Assembly (NCBI GenBank): GCA_900155495.1
Contig: FTLJ01000117.1
Span: 1 to 64,000 of the forward strand
Origin: Porogramme epimiltina
Taxonomy: Eukaryota; Basidiomycota; Agaricomycetes; Polyporales; Polyporaceae
DNA length: 64,000 nucleotides
Direction of reading: 5' to 3'
Shown here: in pieces, positions 35,561-47,500 of the stretch
How positions within the stretch are numbered: the stretch's first letter is position 1
Layout of the letters: each line of letters begins with the position of its first letter
Position numbers and translations under genes: made by a program
The notes under the pieces: generated by a model
Seen by the model: the letters and a program-made list of their open reading frames with translations, nothing else
Told to the model about the DNA's origin: nothing
Database searches by the model: none

Positions 35561-36590
35561 ATGTCGGCTCTGTACAACTCTACCTCTCGGCTCATCTCAC
35601 AATGCGCTTACCATGCATACACTCTCTATTTATTCACTAAATCCGATATGAAAACAATATTGTTTCCCATCGTATGCACATTCACATCTCTTCATCCCTT
35701 CACATCCTTCACTAATGCGACGCGAATAGACCTCCTTCGCGTTATGTACCGCACCACAAGTGTCCTCACTGTCCTTTGCAAACTCAGTACTATGGACCTG
35801 GCTCCATCTACTCCAGTTCTGCGTCTCCAATCAGCACATGTCTCCCGGAGAGGACGCGATCAATAAACCGTGGAGGCCTATCCCCGCCGGAAGGCTCAGT
35901 CTCCACCATGCAACCGTTCTCAGGTGGCTCCTTCTCCCAGCGTGCCTCATCCTTTCGTTCGCGCAAGGGATTCCTGCAATCGGAGCAGTCCTCGCAATGG
36001 GAATACTCTTGCACAATGAGTTCCGCCTCGACTCGCATTGGTTCACTCGGAACGCGCTCAACGCCATCGGCTACGCGGTATTCGATGCCGGCGCAACTTC
36101 GGTCGCTCGTACAGGTGTGTTTGATCCTCCGAGTAGACTAGTCCGATGAGTTGACGCGTCTGCATGTTACACAGACGGCTTATCATCGCTTCCTCCCGCC
36201 GCCCTCCTCGCGCAGCATCTGTCCTTCGCCATCGTGTTCACCACGATTCATGCGCAGGACTTCCGCGACGAAGAGGGAGACCGAAAAGAGAAGCGTCGGA
36301 CCATCCCCATCGTGATGCCTGAGATCGGCAGGCTTTCGATGCCGGTTGGCCTCATGGCATGGTCGATTGTGCTGGGAGCACTGAGCCTGTCATCCGCACT
36401 GGGTGCCTCACTCCTCGCGATTGGTGGGATGGTTGGCTTGCGCTTTTACTACCTGCGTACCGTGGAGGCGGACAACAGGTCCTACCTGCTTTACAATGTA
36501 CGTCATACGTCCTTAACTCCGGTATCTCTTCCACTGACTTCGGTGAAGATATGGCTCGCTGCTGCTAGGATATCCCCTGTCTATTTTTAG
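35561..36590 (+). CDS. UbiA-family membrane prenyltransferase or terpene cyclase
   Basis: Integral membrane enzyme using an isoprenyl diphosphate. Four exons (35561-35671, 35730-36114, 36175-36497, 36549-36590) sum to exactly 861 nt (286 aa). It opens with a helix ending LYLFTKSDMKTILFPI. The first metal/diphosphate motif is altered: NQHMSPGED, followed by INKPWRPIPAGR, where UbiA enzymes usually have NDxxDxxxD. The second motif is conventional: DFRDEEGD, then RRTIPIV. The remaining sequence is hydrophobic, forming several membrane helices; the last exon encodes only IWLAAARISPVYF. UbiA members include prenyltransferases and, in fungi, membrane-bound terpene cyclases. Which reaction this one performs cannot be read from sequence alone. 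It sits beside two P450s and an exporter. Confidence 0.88.
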
Positions 36591-37287
36591 GCAACGGTCT
36601 AGCGGGAGGAAGTTGACAGATCGGCGGAGGATGAGGGCAGTGCCTTAAGAAGGCTCTACTATTATCCCACCATTATCACATAGACTAGAAAAATAGAAGT
36701 TGAACTCTGGTAGTCAATGGCTATCACGTCATGGCAGCTGTAGGGCGACTTGATGCAACTGTGTTCTGGCATTCACGTGCGTCAATGAGGGTTGTGCATC
36801 AGAGGGGTGCGCGGACGCGGGCGCCTGTGGAGTGATACGGCCAATTGCATCGCACCCGAGCACGCCAATTGCAAAGTTCGTCCACCACATCGGCCTCAAT
36901 CAAACGCAGATCATCGCCCGCAGAGCCTACTGCCCTGAACCCAGATGCGCCCTCCCCTCGATCTTCTCTCGCAGGCGCCGGTGGCTCGGTGCAATGCGAT
37001 GTGGCCGCCGAAATTCCCAGACCTCACTAGCAAGCTTCTGACAGATCCCCCACATGTACGTACGCCTCGCCGCGTTCGGGGCCTGCTGACTCCGTAGTTA
37101 CTGATGGAGTTAGGGGATGGTCGCAGCGCATCTGGGAAATCTGTGGTAGGTTTCGGTCCGTCCGCTCAAGTCCCCGTGATGGATGATGTCAAGCTCTCGC
37201 ATAGCGTGCCAGCGTAGCCCACTATAAGGACCCGCTGCGCGCCGATGAAGGGCGCGTTCGCACTTGCCAAGACCCACGTTAGTTACA
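36591..37287. other. Intergenic, UbiA-family gene to DUF6534 copy C
   Basis: No gene seen. A TATA-like ACTATAAGGA at about 37221-37230 lies some 60 nt upstream of the next ATG (37288). Confidence 0.5.
37221..37230 (+). promoter_or_regulatory. TATA-like element of DUF6534 copy C
   Basis: ACTATAAGGA about 60 nt upstream of ATG 37288, a usual core-promoter spacing. Assigned from sequence and position only. Confidence 0.45.
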
Positions 37288-39487
37288 ATGGCAGCCGCAC
37301 CCCTAGGCCTCTCAGACCTCATTAATCTCTTCAAAGAGGGCCTCGGGGCCGTGCTTATCGCCTCACTAGTCTGTGCCGTGTATGTCACTTAAATCGTACT
37401 ATTCGCGATCTGATTCTGACCGAACTTGAAGGCTTGAAGGCGTTCTCTTGTTGAATCTGTACCTCTATTTCCGGTTCTACAAAAGCGACCCCTTCTTTAT
37501 GAAAGTTTGGGTAAGGATGTCGCTTTATTCTCTCGAGAAGGAACGCTTAAAAAGTTTCAGGTGTCCGTAATATGGTACGTTCAATCGTAGCCATATTCTC
37601 TCGCACCGATGCCCATCTACCAACAGCATCTTCCAGACCATAACGTCTGTGCTGCTAATGCACGCTTCGTAAGCCACCGTCGAGCTCTTTATGTAGGAGG
37701 TTCCTCTAGACTCACTTGGGCGATAGATTCTACTACACGGTTACCAACTACTTTAACCCACTCATTGCAACATCTGGCGCTGTCATGTGAGTTCCTGTAG
37801 CCCATAGCCCGGCGCCGCCCAGCTGAGTGAATTTCATTGACAGATCAGCCAAGGTAGTCTGATATATACTTCAGAATGTGTATGGTTGCTGATCGGCTCT
37901 ATTGGCGTAGCTACTTCCGCTTTTTGGTGTAAGGCTTTTCACCCATCACCAACTTCGCACGCGATGCTAAATCTTTGACCTCTTTCCTACTTCAGCCGAT
38001 AACCAATCTCTTGGTCCAATTGTAGGGTGGTTGGCTTATATCGTGATTCTTTTTCTCACTGATTGTCGCCTCTTAGCTTCTTCGCCCGCAGAGTGGTCCT
38101 TCGTGAGTGTTGTCCGAAATCAACCGACGATAGAGATTGACGGAAAGTGTCAGTGGGAAAAGAGTATTGGATAGTGGCTGCGATCGCTGTAAGTACGTTA
38201 AACCGGCCGTCTTTCGCAGAGGCTGACCTGGTCCTCTAGATGATTTTCAACCTGACTGCTAGCGGTACGGACTACGCATCGTTTTAATGCTCGTCCCGCT
38301 TACCACTATCATCGTTTCGCGCTCTTAGGGTTCCTTTTCGGTGAGTTCCACCCTCGTTGGCTTGCTTGCGCGATACTTAGGCGTTTCTTCGCAGCTGTGA
38401 CCGCTAATGCGTGAGCCCCTAATCTGTTCATTCACTGGACCAAGGTCATAACCAGATACAAACAGCTTCACCGTCAACAATTTGAAAGATTCTCTGTTTT
38501 CGGGAGGCGTGAGTAAACGTCAGTTGTTCCCCCGCGAACGGCATTGTGACTTCAGTGTACTTGAAGTGGCTTCCAACTACTGGGTCCGCCCTCCAGCTCG
38601 TCGGGGAACTCCAGTTGACAGCGGTGCTTGCTTACGCTTTGAACAAGAACCGCACTGGCCTTAAGAAGTAACGTTCATCATGCTTCTCGCAACTGCTTCG
38701 ATTAACACTGCATTTGGTAGGACGAACAACATGATCGATGTTCTGATTGCCTACACAGTCAGCACAGGTAAGAGTTAGAGTTAAAGTTTGTTGAAATGGC
38801 ATGGGCTAACTTCTTCTAGGGCTACTCATATGGTATGGTTCTTCGAACATGCAGATGCTCTATTGATCTGACATGGTGCCCCGACCCCAGCGTTTGTAAC
38901 GCTATATCCGTGATCCTCGTAAGTACTCCGTAGCCTATAACTAGTGCATCAAACTGACGACATCGCTTACAGCTAGCTGTACTTCCTCATGGAACACAGT
39001 ATATGGCGTCGCTCTTGGTTGGGGGACAAGGTATGTCCTTCGAGTGGCCCCGCGATGCCTTCGCTAACATTTATGTCTAGTCAACGCAAACTCTGTACTA
39101 GTCGCGTACGTCAAACGTACCTGTGAGGTGTAACAAAGCTAATTCTCATCATCTAGTTTGAACTCGCGAAACCTCATCCGTGGTGTTGGTACCATCGACA
39201 CGTCAGTGAACCTGAGCTCCGCATTCCCCTCCTCCGTTGGACGACCCACGGGCCCTCATAACCGAACACCCCCAAGTCACCACATCTCTTCGGTGAGCGT
39301 GAAGCATCTTCCGTCTCTCGAACCAGGCTAATCAGTTTCTCATCTCTCTCGACAGCTCATGTTCACGTCGGCCCCGACGACCACTTTCACGACCGACGCA
39401 GAGCATGTAGAAATGAAGCCGGGGCATGGAAAGACACTGTCCACGGAGCACAGTGGGGGGTCCGGCTTCACAACAACTATGGTCTGA
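37288..39487 (+). CDS. DUF6534 multi-pass membrane protein (paralogue C, divergent)
   Basis: Same family and many-intron organisation as copies A, B and D, but the most diverged. The first exons read GLGAVLIASLVCAV, then LEGVLLLNLYLYFRFYKSDP and FMKVW, the family's helix 1-2 pattern. Later fragments include TNNMIDVLIAYTVSTG (parallel to the TNSMIDVIVMYLVTTG region of copy B) and the tail-start LNSRNLIRG. The last exons encode a Ser/Thr-rich tail ending TTTMV before TGA at 39485-39487. It has about a dozen short introns, and I did not reconstruct every exon. It lies between the UbiA-family gene and the hydrolase, but relatives elsewhere in the window show the family is not specific to this group. 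Confidence 0.68.
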
Positions 39488-39786
39488 GCGCCATGCCTGT
39501 TGTAGCCTGTAGTGGCGATGCACTCTATTTTGTATTTACTATTTATTTCTAACGACTATGACGAAGTGCTTCCGCTACAGCATTCAATCGAGTATCCTCT
39601 TGGTCTTGTCGTAGTGTATTCAGAAGGCCTGGGGCTAGGCAGCGACCGAGAGGAGCGAATTCGCAGGCCATATTCGGCAACACGACAGGATCCTTACCTC
39701 TGGCCCCGGTCAGAGGGGTGGAGATTCAGGCAGTGTAGTGCGTTTGCGAGAGTCGATTGCTATGTAGCTCATCATACTACATCATG

Positions 39787-40767
39787 CTAGAGGGCTGCAG
39801 GAGGGATCACCCCAGGCAGGAACGCTTTTTTGTCCTCGTTCCTCTCGTACCACTCCCAGTCATGAGCGAGCAGAACGTGCACCCCTGGCATGCTCAGCAG
39901 TGAGCCCACCCGCTCGATGTGTTTGTCAGCGTCGGCCTTGTTCGCGTGTGCGCAAAGCGTGCGGCCACTTGGATCCACCATGGTGGCCACTTCTTTCTCC
40001 CTAGTGAGAAGACGATTGTCGTGAGCGGTGTCGGCACCTAGGTAGATCCACGACCCTGCTGCGGACGTGCGCGCCAGGATGTTGATATGTCCTGGGAGGT
40101 GCCCGATCGCGTCTATGAGGTAAAGGCTACCGTCCCCGAAGTAGTCGTGAGCGCGAGGAAAAGGACCTATGGCTTTGTTAAAGGCGGGCAGGAACTGGGT
40201 CCGGTCGCGAGGGAAGGTCAACTCGAGGATGTCAGAATTCTGTGTTGTAGGATATCCGTTCTGCATAAGCTCGCGACTACCCTCGCCGACGAGAAAGGTA
40301 GCCTTAGGAAAGCGCGAAGCATCCCCAATGCTAGAGTAAGGGAGAATAGTGAGAAGGTGACGATCAGCTCGTGAAACGAGACGGGCTTACTGATCCCAAT
40401 GTAAGTGGCTGACGATGACGGTCTCGACATCCTTGGGGTCAATTCCTCCCTTGGACAAGGACTCATCGACGCTCTGCGGAACACGGATGGGCATCCACTT
40501 GGCAATGAGATCTCGCGCTACGGGCGGGTAGGTGCTGGTGTCGCGGCGGAGGCCTAGATCGAAGAGGAGGTGTTTGTCGTCCGGGATGTGACGAATGGAG
40601 AACGCGAGGGATGGGCACTCTTTCACCTCTTCGGGGCTCGCGCCTTGGACGAAGAAATGAAGGGGCAGTGTGATCATACCTGCCTCAAGGGCAGATACTT
40701 GCACATATGGTTGGTCGACTTTGGGTTCTGGTAACGAGCCCGGGCGTTGGGGAGAAGTACACTCCAT
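39787..40767 (-). CDS. Metallo-beta-lactamase-fold hydrolase (lactonase-like)
   Basis: Two exons (40767-40391 and 40330-39787) sum to 921 nt (306 aa). The di-zinc site is complete: HLHWDHIGD (HxHxDH, formed across the intron), a downstream His in DAIGHLPGH, an Asp in YLGADTAHD and a final His in VLLAHDWEW. Length and the LFDLGLRRD / HVLLAHDWEW blocks resemble the N-acyl-homoserine-lactonase-like (AttM/AiiA) branch common in fungi, whose natural substrates are mostly unknown. A hydrolytic or lactone-opening step in the neighbouring pathway, or detoxification, is inference. It is divergent from UTP10. Confidence 0.88.
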
Positions 40768-41552
40768 GGAAGGCTACTAGGTGCTGGATGAGTGTGGATA
40801 GATAAGAAAGCTCGGACAGGAACAAGCTCGTGAGCTGGCTTTTAAAGCTTCTTGGTCGAGGGTCTAGAGGATTTGAAACGAGAACCCGGGCGCATCACCT
40901 AGCGAAGTCTTCTAACGCGTGGATGAACAGACGATGTGCGCATGTGTGCGCTCTCCTGTGAATTTACAGGTCTTTTCGGTGTAAGTTGTGACTGTAATTA
41001 TGTCACAGCGCGTTCAAAGGTTGACCCATGCATCTACAGAGATAAAGAATCACCGTGAGCAACCTCAGGGTTGGTGAGAATTCATACTCACGACAAATTA
41101 GTGGTCGTGGCTTCATGTGGGGACAGTGAAGAGGACTTGTGCACGGCCTCTGCACAGGCTTGATATGTCTCTATGCATATTTAGGGGGCTCAGGGCGAGT
41201 TGGTTTCAGGTGGGAAGGTGGTAGGGTGGTGGTGAGGTTTAAGGGAAGCTTGCACACTACGGCCTGGGCGACGATTGTGTTCCCATGGCCAGCGAGCGTC
41301 GACCTTTGATGACGTATAGGCGTCAGGATGCGCGGACCGGGGTCGGCCCGGGAGGATCTTTTTTGGCGCCAACAGGCCAAATTTCGGAGGCGCGGGCTCG
41401 ACGGGCGCTTCGTCTCTCAACGCGACTCCAGTCCTACGCTTGCCTGTGCCTCGTCCGAATGACTTCGGCCTAAGCCGCATCCTCTCTGTTCGCCAGCCCC
41501 CTTCTGGCACGTCCGTAGGCCTTTCCTACCCCTTTCCTACCCCCTCCCCCAA
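40768..41552. other. Divergent promoter region, hydrolase / UTP10
   Basis: 785 bp with no convincing gene. It contains the promoters of the hydrolase (-) and UTP10 (+); a C/T-rich tract precedes the UTP10 ATG at 41553. Confidence 0.5.
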
Positions 41553-44500
41553 ATGGCGTCCTCCCTTGCGCAACAGCTCGCAAAGGGAGCTTCCATCAAC
41601 GCCGCCCTCCTCAATGAACGATCCCGCGGGCAGGCCGTTTCCGAGTCCTACCTTTTCTCCCCAAAGGAGGCCCGACAACATGACATCGACTCTCTACACG
41701 CACTTGGCCTCAATGGCTTCCTCCAGCTTAGGTCTCTCCAGCCCGACATCGCAGGCTTTGAGCAATCCCTCTTCTCCGACGCCGCAAAATCCCTCGACAG
41801 GACTCTCCAGTCTACAGAACAAAACGCGGATTTGGACGCGACAATATCCGATTTTCTCGTATTCCTCGGGCCGTTCCTACTAGAAGCTCCAACTGGGAAG
41901 GTGCTGGAGTGGTTGGTGCGCAGGTTCAGGTATGTCTCTTGCCGCCGTTTGTTTCCCTCAAAAGTGCTACTGTTTTCTGCTCGGTCGCGTTTCGCGTGCC
42001 GCGTGCTCTCTCGGGTATATCTTTCCATAGGCAATTGCTGATGTTTATCACATAGGATACACGAGTTCAACGTCTCTTCTATTGTCTCCGTCTTCCTCCC
42101 GTACCATGAAACCCCTCACTTTCTCAAAATGGTGTCTATCCTCCACATTGAGTACGTATCCTCGCCCGTCTCGAATGTAATCATAAGTTTATTGTCTCTT
42201 TCAGCGATAGTACCCCTCTTCGCTTTCTTCAGGCGTACAAAAAAGCAGCCAAGCCTCTGCACAGACCTCTCCTCATCAATGATATGCTCACGAAATCCGG
42301 CGTAGCCCGCCTTGTAGCTGGCATACTCCCTTCCGTCGTCAAAGACCATGGTTCTGCCATGCATCGCGCTCTTATAGCCTTTCACACCGGCGCACTTCTG
42401 GAGTACGTTGCGAAGGTCAAGTTGCTCGATGAGAATATCATGGCTTTCCTTCTCCCCGCTGCTATGGAGCCTCTGCAAGATGCGGCAGACGTTGAGAGCG
42501 AAGTGCGGCCTGCCTTGCTTCAGGAGACCATCGTGCGTGTTCCTTCTCAATGCTGGTTTTTTGCCTTCCTTACACAGACCACTAGCTCGGGAGCTACCTC
42601 ATCCTGGCAGCGATCTCTCAGAAGACTCATCTCACTTCTAAGGCCGTCAAATCCTTCCTAGTAACGGCCACAGACTGCATGGAGCGGGTATCGCCGAAGC
42701 AGCTAGTTCGCACCCTCGTGACCATATGCGCACCCCAGGACCAATTAGAGAAACTGCCGGGCACTGTCGTCAAGAGGTTAATTAGCATATCGTAAGTGTA
42801 TCGTTCTTATTGTATGTGCGGATATTCATGAAATTTCAAGGGGCATCGATTCCGAGCTCTCTGGTGCGATGATCTGGGTCGGTTCGGAGAAGTTCTTGAT
42901 ACCTTTTGTCGAGAGTCTTGTGTCACGGTATTCTATGATTCCTCTCTTACGCTCCACGCAACACCCTAACCATTTCGTCAGGCTTCCTAGCACTTCAGCA
43001 TTCCCAGTGCTGGAGTCTGTGCTCATGGCCCCTCAACTTCTACGTCCTGTTGCTCAGTCCGCAGCAACATCCCTTCTCCGCCACGTTCTTCCAGGGGACG
43101 CCTCTGAGCAGCTCAAAGCACAGTGCCGCAACCTACTCTCCCAGCTCTATCAGCGCCACCTGAATGCCGTCCAAAGCGCGTCACAAGCTGTCATCGCGGA
43201 GGATGAGGACCTTCGTGATACGGTCGAGCAGCTGGTGATGTCATTGGCCGTAGTAGGTGTATTTTGCCCTTATGCATAGGTCATTCTGACACGAGCCGCC
43301 TGCAGCCCCTCAATACCGTCGCTGTAGACTCAGACATTACAGCGTCGCTTGTCGGTTCGGCAGACGCAGACGCCACTATCCGGACCAAATCCATTCGCGA
43401 CCTCATGTCCCGTTTAGCTGATGGTGACGTTTCAGAATCAGAGAGGGTGCGTCTCTCTTTGCAAACACTCCACCTTCGTATTAACTTGCCAGTTAGACTT
43501 CAATCGCCTCTACTCTTCTGCTGCGCGTCGAAGATCCCTCAGCCACCGTCTTACAAGCACTTTACACCACTTCCCCCGATGTCACAGCCCAGGCCCTCCT
43601 ATCTGCTGCGGTCGAATCTTCCGCTTACTTGGACACGCTCAAGCGAGTCTTGCATGATGCTAGCGCGAAGCCTTCGCGCGACATCATCCGCGCTCACCTC
43701 ACCTTCCTTTTCTCTCACTTCCTTCCTACCGCAACACAACCCACCGATGAGGCCAGGGAAGGAGAGGAAGATGAGATCACTGAGGAGGCTCGCGAGCAAT
43801 CACGCCACGTGTTCATGGACATCCTCCTTCCTTTCCTCTTATACTCCAAGCCACGTTCCAAGACCGCGCACGCAGTTTGGGAAATCATGGAGGCACAGGA
43901 AAGCAACTCCGCACAATCGACACTGTTCGAGCTATTCGGAGGATGTGTGGAGGAAGCGAGATGGGCCAAAGAGAAGGGCAACGCCGGCAGCAAGGACGTA
44001 ATCGACGCAGAGCTCATGCCGAAGGTCAATGTCGCCGTCGCAGCGAAGATTGCAGGTCGGTTATCCATATTCAGTGCTGGAGTGCGGTGCGGGCACTAAT
44101 CTATGCTGAACAGACAACATTTTGGTGTCAAACTATTTCGAAGCGCACCTCGAGCTGTTGTCGCAGAAGCTGCAGGATGAGAATCCGCACGGACGCACGT
44201 TCGCGTACCTCATCGCGCGCGCTCTGCTCGGCCGCCTCACTGGCGACCAAAGGATTGAAGCCGGCCACCGTGTACTGCGGGCAATGAAACTCGGCAGCCT
44301 GGAAGGGGTTGGCGAGTCCATGCGCGGTACAGACGATGTCGGCGCGGTGAGTTTCAACGGCTTGGTTCCTTGGTGGCCCACGTAACTGACAACCTGAACA
44401 CACAGTTCCTAAACGACGCTGGTGTTGGGGCCGCGGTTGTATCGAAACCCAGTAGTGTGAACACGTTGCGTCGGCTGCAAATCGCTCTCCTGTCGGTCCT

Positions 44501-47500
44501 CCCCAGCTTCCCGCGTCCTGCGAACGTCGCGTTGGAATGGGTAGGAGACTATTTGACGCCGGTAAGTCGACACGCTCTTCGCGCCCTAGCCTATCGTAAC
44601 GTTGAACTTATCGTGTATGCAGTCGAATGAATCTTCAACGACAGATGGTAACCGAGCAGCGCGCTACGTGGAGCTCCTACGCACCGTCTACACCGTCAGC
44701 AACACCGCGGTCTCTCTTCCGATCCTCTCCACGTACCTTCTCCGCTTGCTTTTCATCAATCTCGGCGACGACGCGCTCATCTTTCTCGTCGGGCTCTGGC
44801 TATCGCCGACCACCGATGTCCACATCCAATACGCCGCCCTCCGACACGCATGCGCATTCCTGGAGGCGCACGTCTCCATGGGCCGCGTCTTCGACTTCCA
44901 GACCATCTTGCCCGCACTCCTCGTCGCGTTCCAGAGCAGCGATGCCGGAGTGCGCGACGGTGCTGCGCGCTGCATGTCCGTCGTCGCGAAGTTAACATTC
45001 GAGAAGGAAGCCGAGGCGGTTTACGCGTTCGATGAGGTGTATGGCGCGGTGGGCTCCTCGCGATTGCAGTATCTCGATTGGGCCGACTTGCACAAGTACG
45101 CAAAAGCGATCGCGGAGGCCCGAGACAGCCTCGTACACGACCCGGAGTACATCCGAAGTCTGCACCGCGAATTGCTTTCCCCGACCAAGGGCGACACCAA
45201 GAAAGTTGCTGGGTAAGTGGTCGCAGTCTTGACGTGCTGATCTTGAGCTCACTAATATTTTGACAACAGACACAAGCAGCGGGTCCTCTGCTACATTGTC
45301 TCACACGTGAACGGCTGCCCTTTGCTTAATGTGAAAGTGGCACTCTTGAAGGTCGTGGAAGGCGTCTCAAGTCAAGTCAAGGCGCAAACGTTGGAGCCAA
45401 CTATTCAAGGCGTGCTTGACGGTGCATTCGCGCAGCGCGAGGGCCACGGAGAGCTTACTGCGCTTGTGGTCTCTGCATTCGACACTTCCCTTGCCGCGGA
45501 CTTGAACGATCCGGACAAGTCTTCATGGAACGTCTACGAGAAGCTCCTGACGCTCTCCTTGAAAGATGGTGAGCCTCTCCAGATTGTGGGTCGGCGTTCT
45601 TCTCATGCTAACGTTTGTTCAGCGCAATGGCAAGTCTCAAGAGACGCCCTACTTCATCGTCTAGAGCACGGGTTGTTTGCTAAGCTGAATGTGGATCGCA
45701 AATCACAACTGTGTCGATTATTATTGCGCGTTGGAGCAGATGACGAGTCTTTGGTAAGTGCACGTACAATCTAAGGCGTATATCCTTTCGCTCATCCGCT
45801 TCTTCAGGTCCCCGCTTGCAAGAAGGTCCTGGTTAACGTACTCAGCGAGATTGCCCTTATCACTCGCCTTCTAGTCGCGCTGCAGCCTCAAACAAACACA
45901 GATCCAGCTGCTCAGCCTTCGAGCAAGCGTCCAAGGGTTGAGAAGTTGGTCATTTTTGCGCGAATTATCTCACATGTGGCTGATCCTTCTCCAGGACGTC
46001 CTCAACATCTACAAACGAAGGGTTGTCTTCCCTGGCGATCCTGGTCGAGATTATCAGCGTCTTGCAAATGCCCGGTTCTCTGGAGCTCGTCTCATGCCTC
46101 TTGGAGACCCTGAATAAGATTGCTAGCAGTGCATCCCCTGATATAGCAGACAGGCAATATGTAGAACAGCTCATTATGTCTGCTGTCGAAAATGTCGTAC
46201 AGCACTTCCCGGTAAGTGGTGTCATAATGCTACTATTTGGATGTCCGCTGAGACAAAATTTCAGTCTTCAATAGCTGTGCCTCCAGGAGCCATCCGAGTG
46301 GACACCTTAGTAGAGATCCTCCGCAGTAAGTCTCTTGTTACAATACGACGGAGTGTGTCTGATGGGGATTATAGCATCTGAGAATCCTCAAACGTTCCAC
46401 CAAGCATGTCTGCTCATGGCCAGCCTGGCCCGCATTGCGCCCGACGCGGTTCTCCACAACGTCATGCCCGTCTTCACATTTATGGGATCGAACGTCTTCC
46501 ATAGAGACGATGCATACAGCTTCCGTGTTGTCCAGAAGGTGAATTCGTTTTTGCCATGATTGGGGAATCCAAACACTCACGTCCACAAAGACCGTCGATA
46601 GCATTGTCCCTGTTATGGTGTCATCTCTCAAGGAGAAATATGCGTCAGGAATGAATCTCCTCTACGCCTCGCGGGACTTCGTTCGAGTCTTCACGAACGC
46701 CGCGAACCACGTTCCCCGTCACCGACGCATCAAGTATGTCTGCCGTTCCCCCGTTCTCAGCCCCCTCTTGCTAACAAATCGTAGCTTTTTCTCGCACCTC
46801 GTCGATACTTTGGGGCCCGAGGATTTCCTTGCCCCGGTTTCCATGCTCCTCGTAGACCGTGTTTCTAGCCGTGTCATCCGACAAAACGCAACAGAATCTG
46901 CCGGGTCTCTGTTCTTACCTCTGGCGGTATCTGAGCGATACGCTGCAGAACTGCAGCTTCTTGTGCGTACAAATTATCCATATACCGTTGACATCATATT
47001 AACACTGTACAACTAGTCCCTTGTCCAGCTCGTGGAAGAGGTCGACAGGCTCAGCCACAATGACACCCCTGTACAACCTTTCCTGGAGAGCCTTCCGTGA
47101 GTTTTGTGTTCGCTAGATGCTCACGGTACCTGCTTATACCTCGATAGTGATGACGAACAGGCACATGCCGACATCACGGCCAAGCGACGAGCTGTTGCAT
47201 TATTGGTATTCTGCGACCACAGTCTCAAGCGCTTGCAGACCACCTCCCTAGCGCGTACCCAGAAAGAGTCAAGCGCATCTCAAGAACTCCTGAAGCTGCT
47301 GATTGCTGTCGCCCACCCGCACGATGACGCCTTCACCGACTTGGCCGCCGCGGCTCGCTCTGCAATGGCAAGCACTCTAGGCGTGATGTCTGCGCCAGGC
47401 TTCGTGGCGGGCATCCTGACTATTCTCAAGTCGGGATCGATTCACGTACGTATTGTGCCTACGGATGATGCTTCGTGTCTGAAATATAGGATATCCAGGC

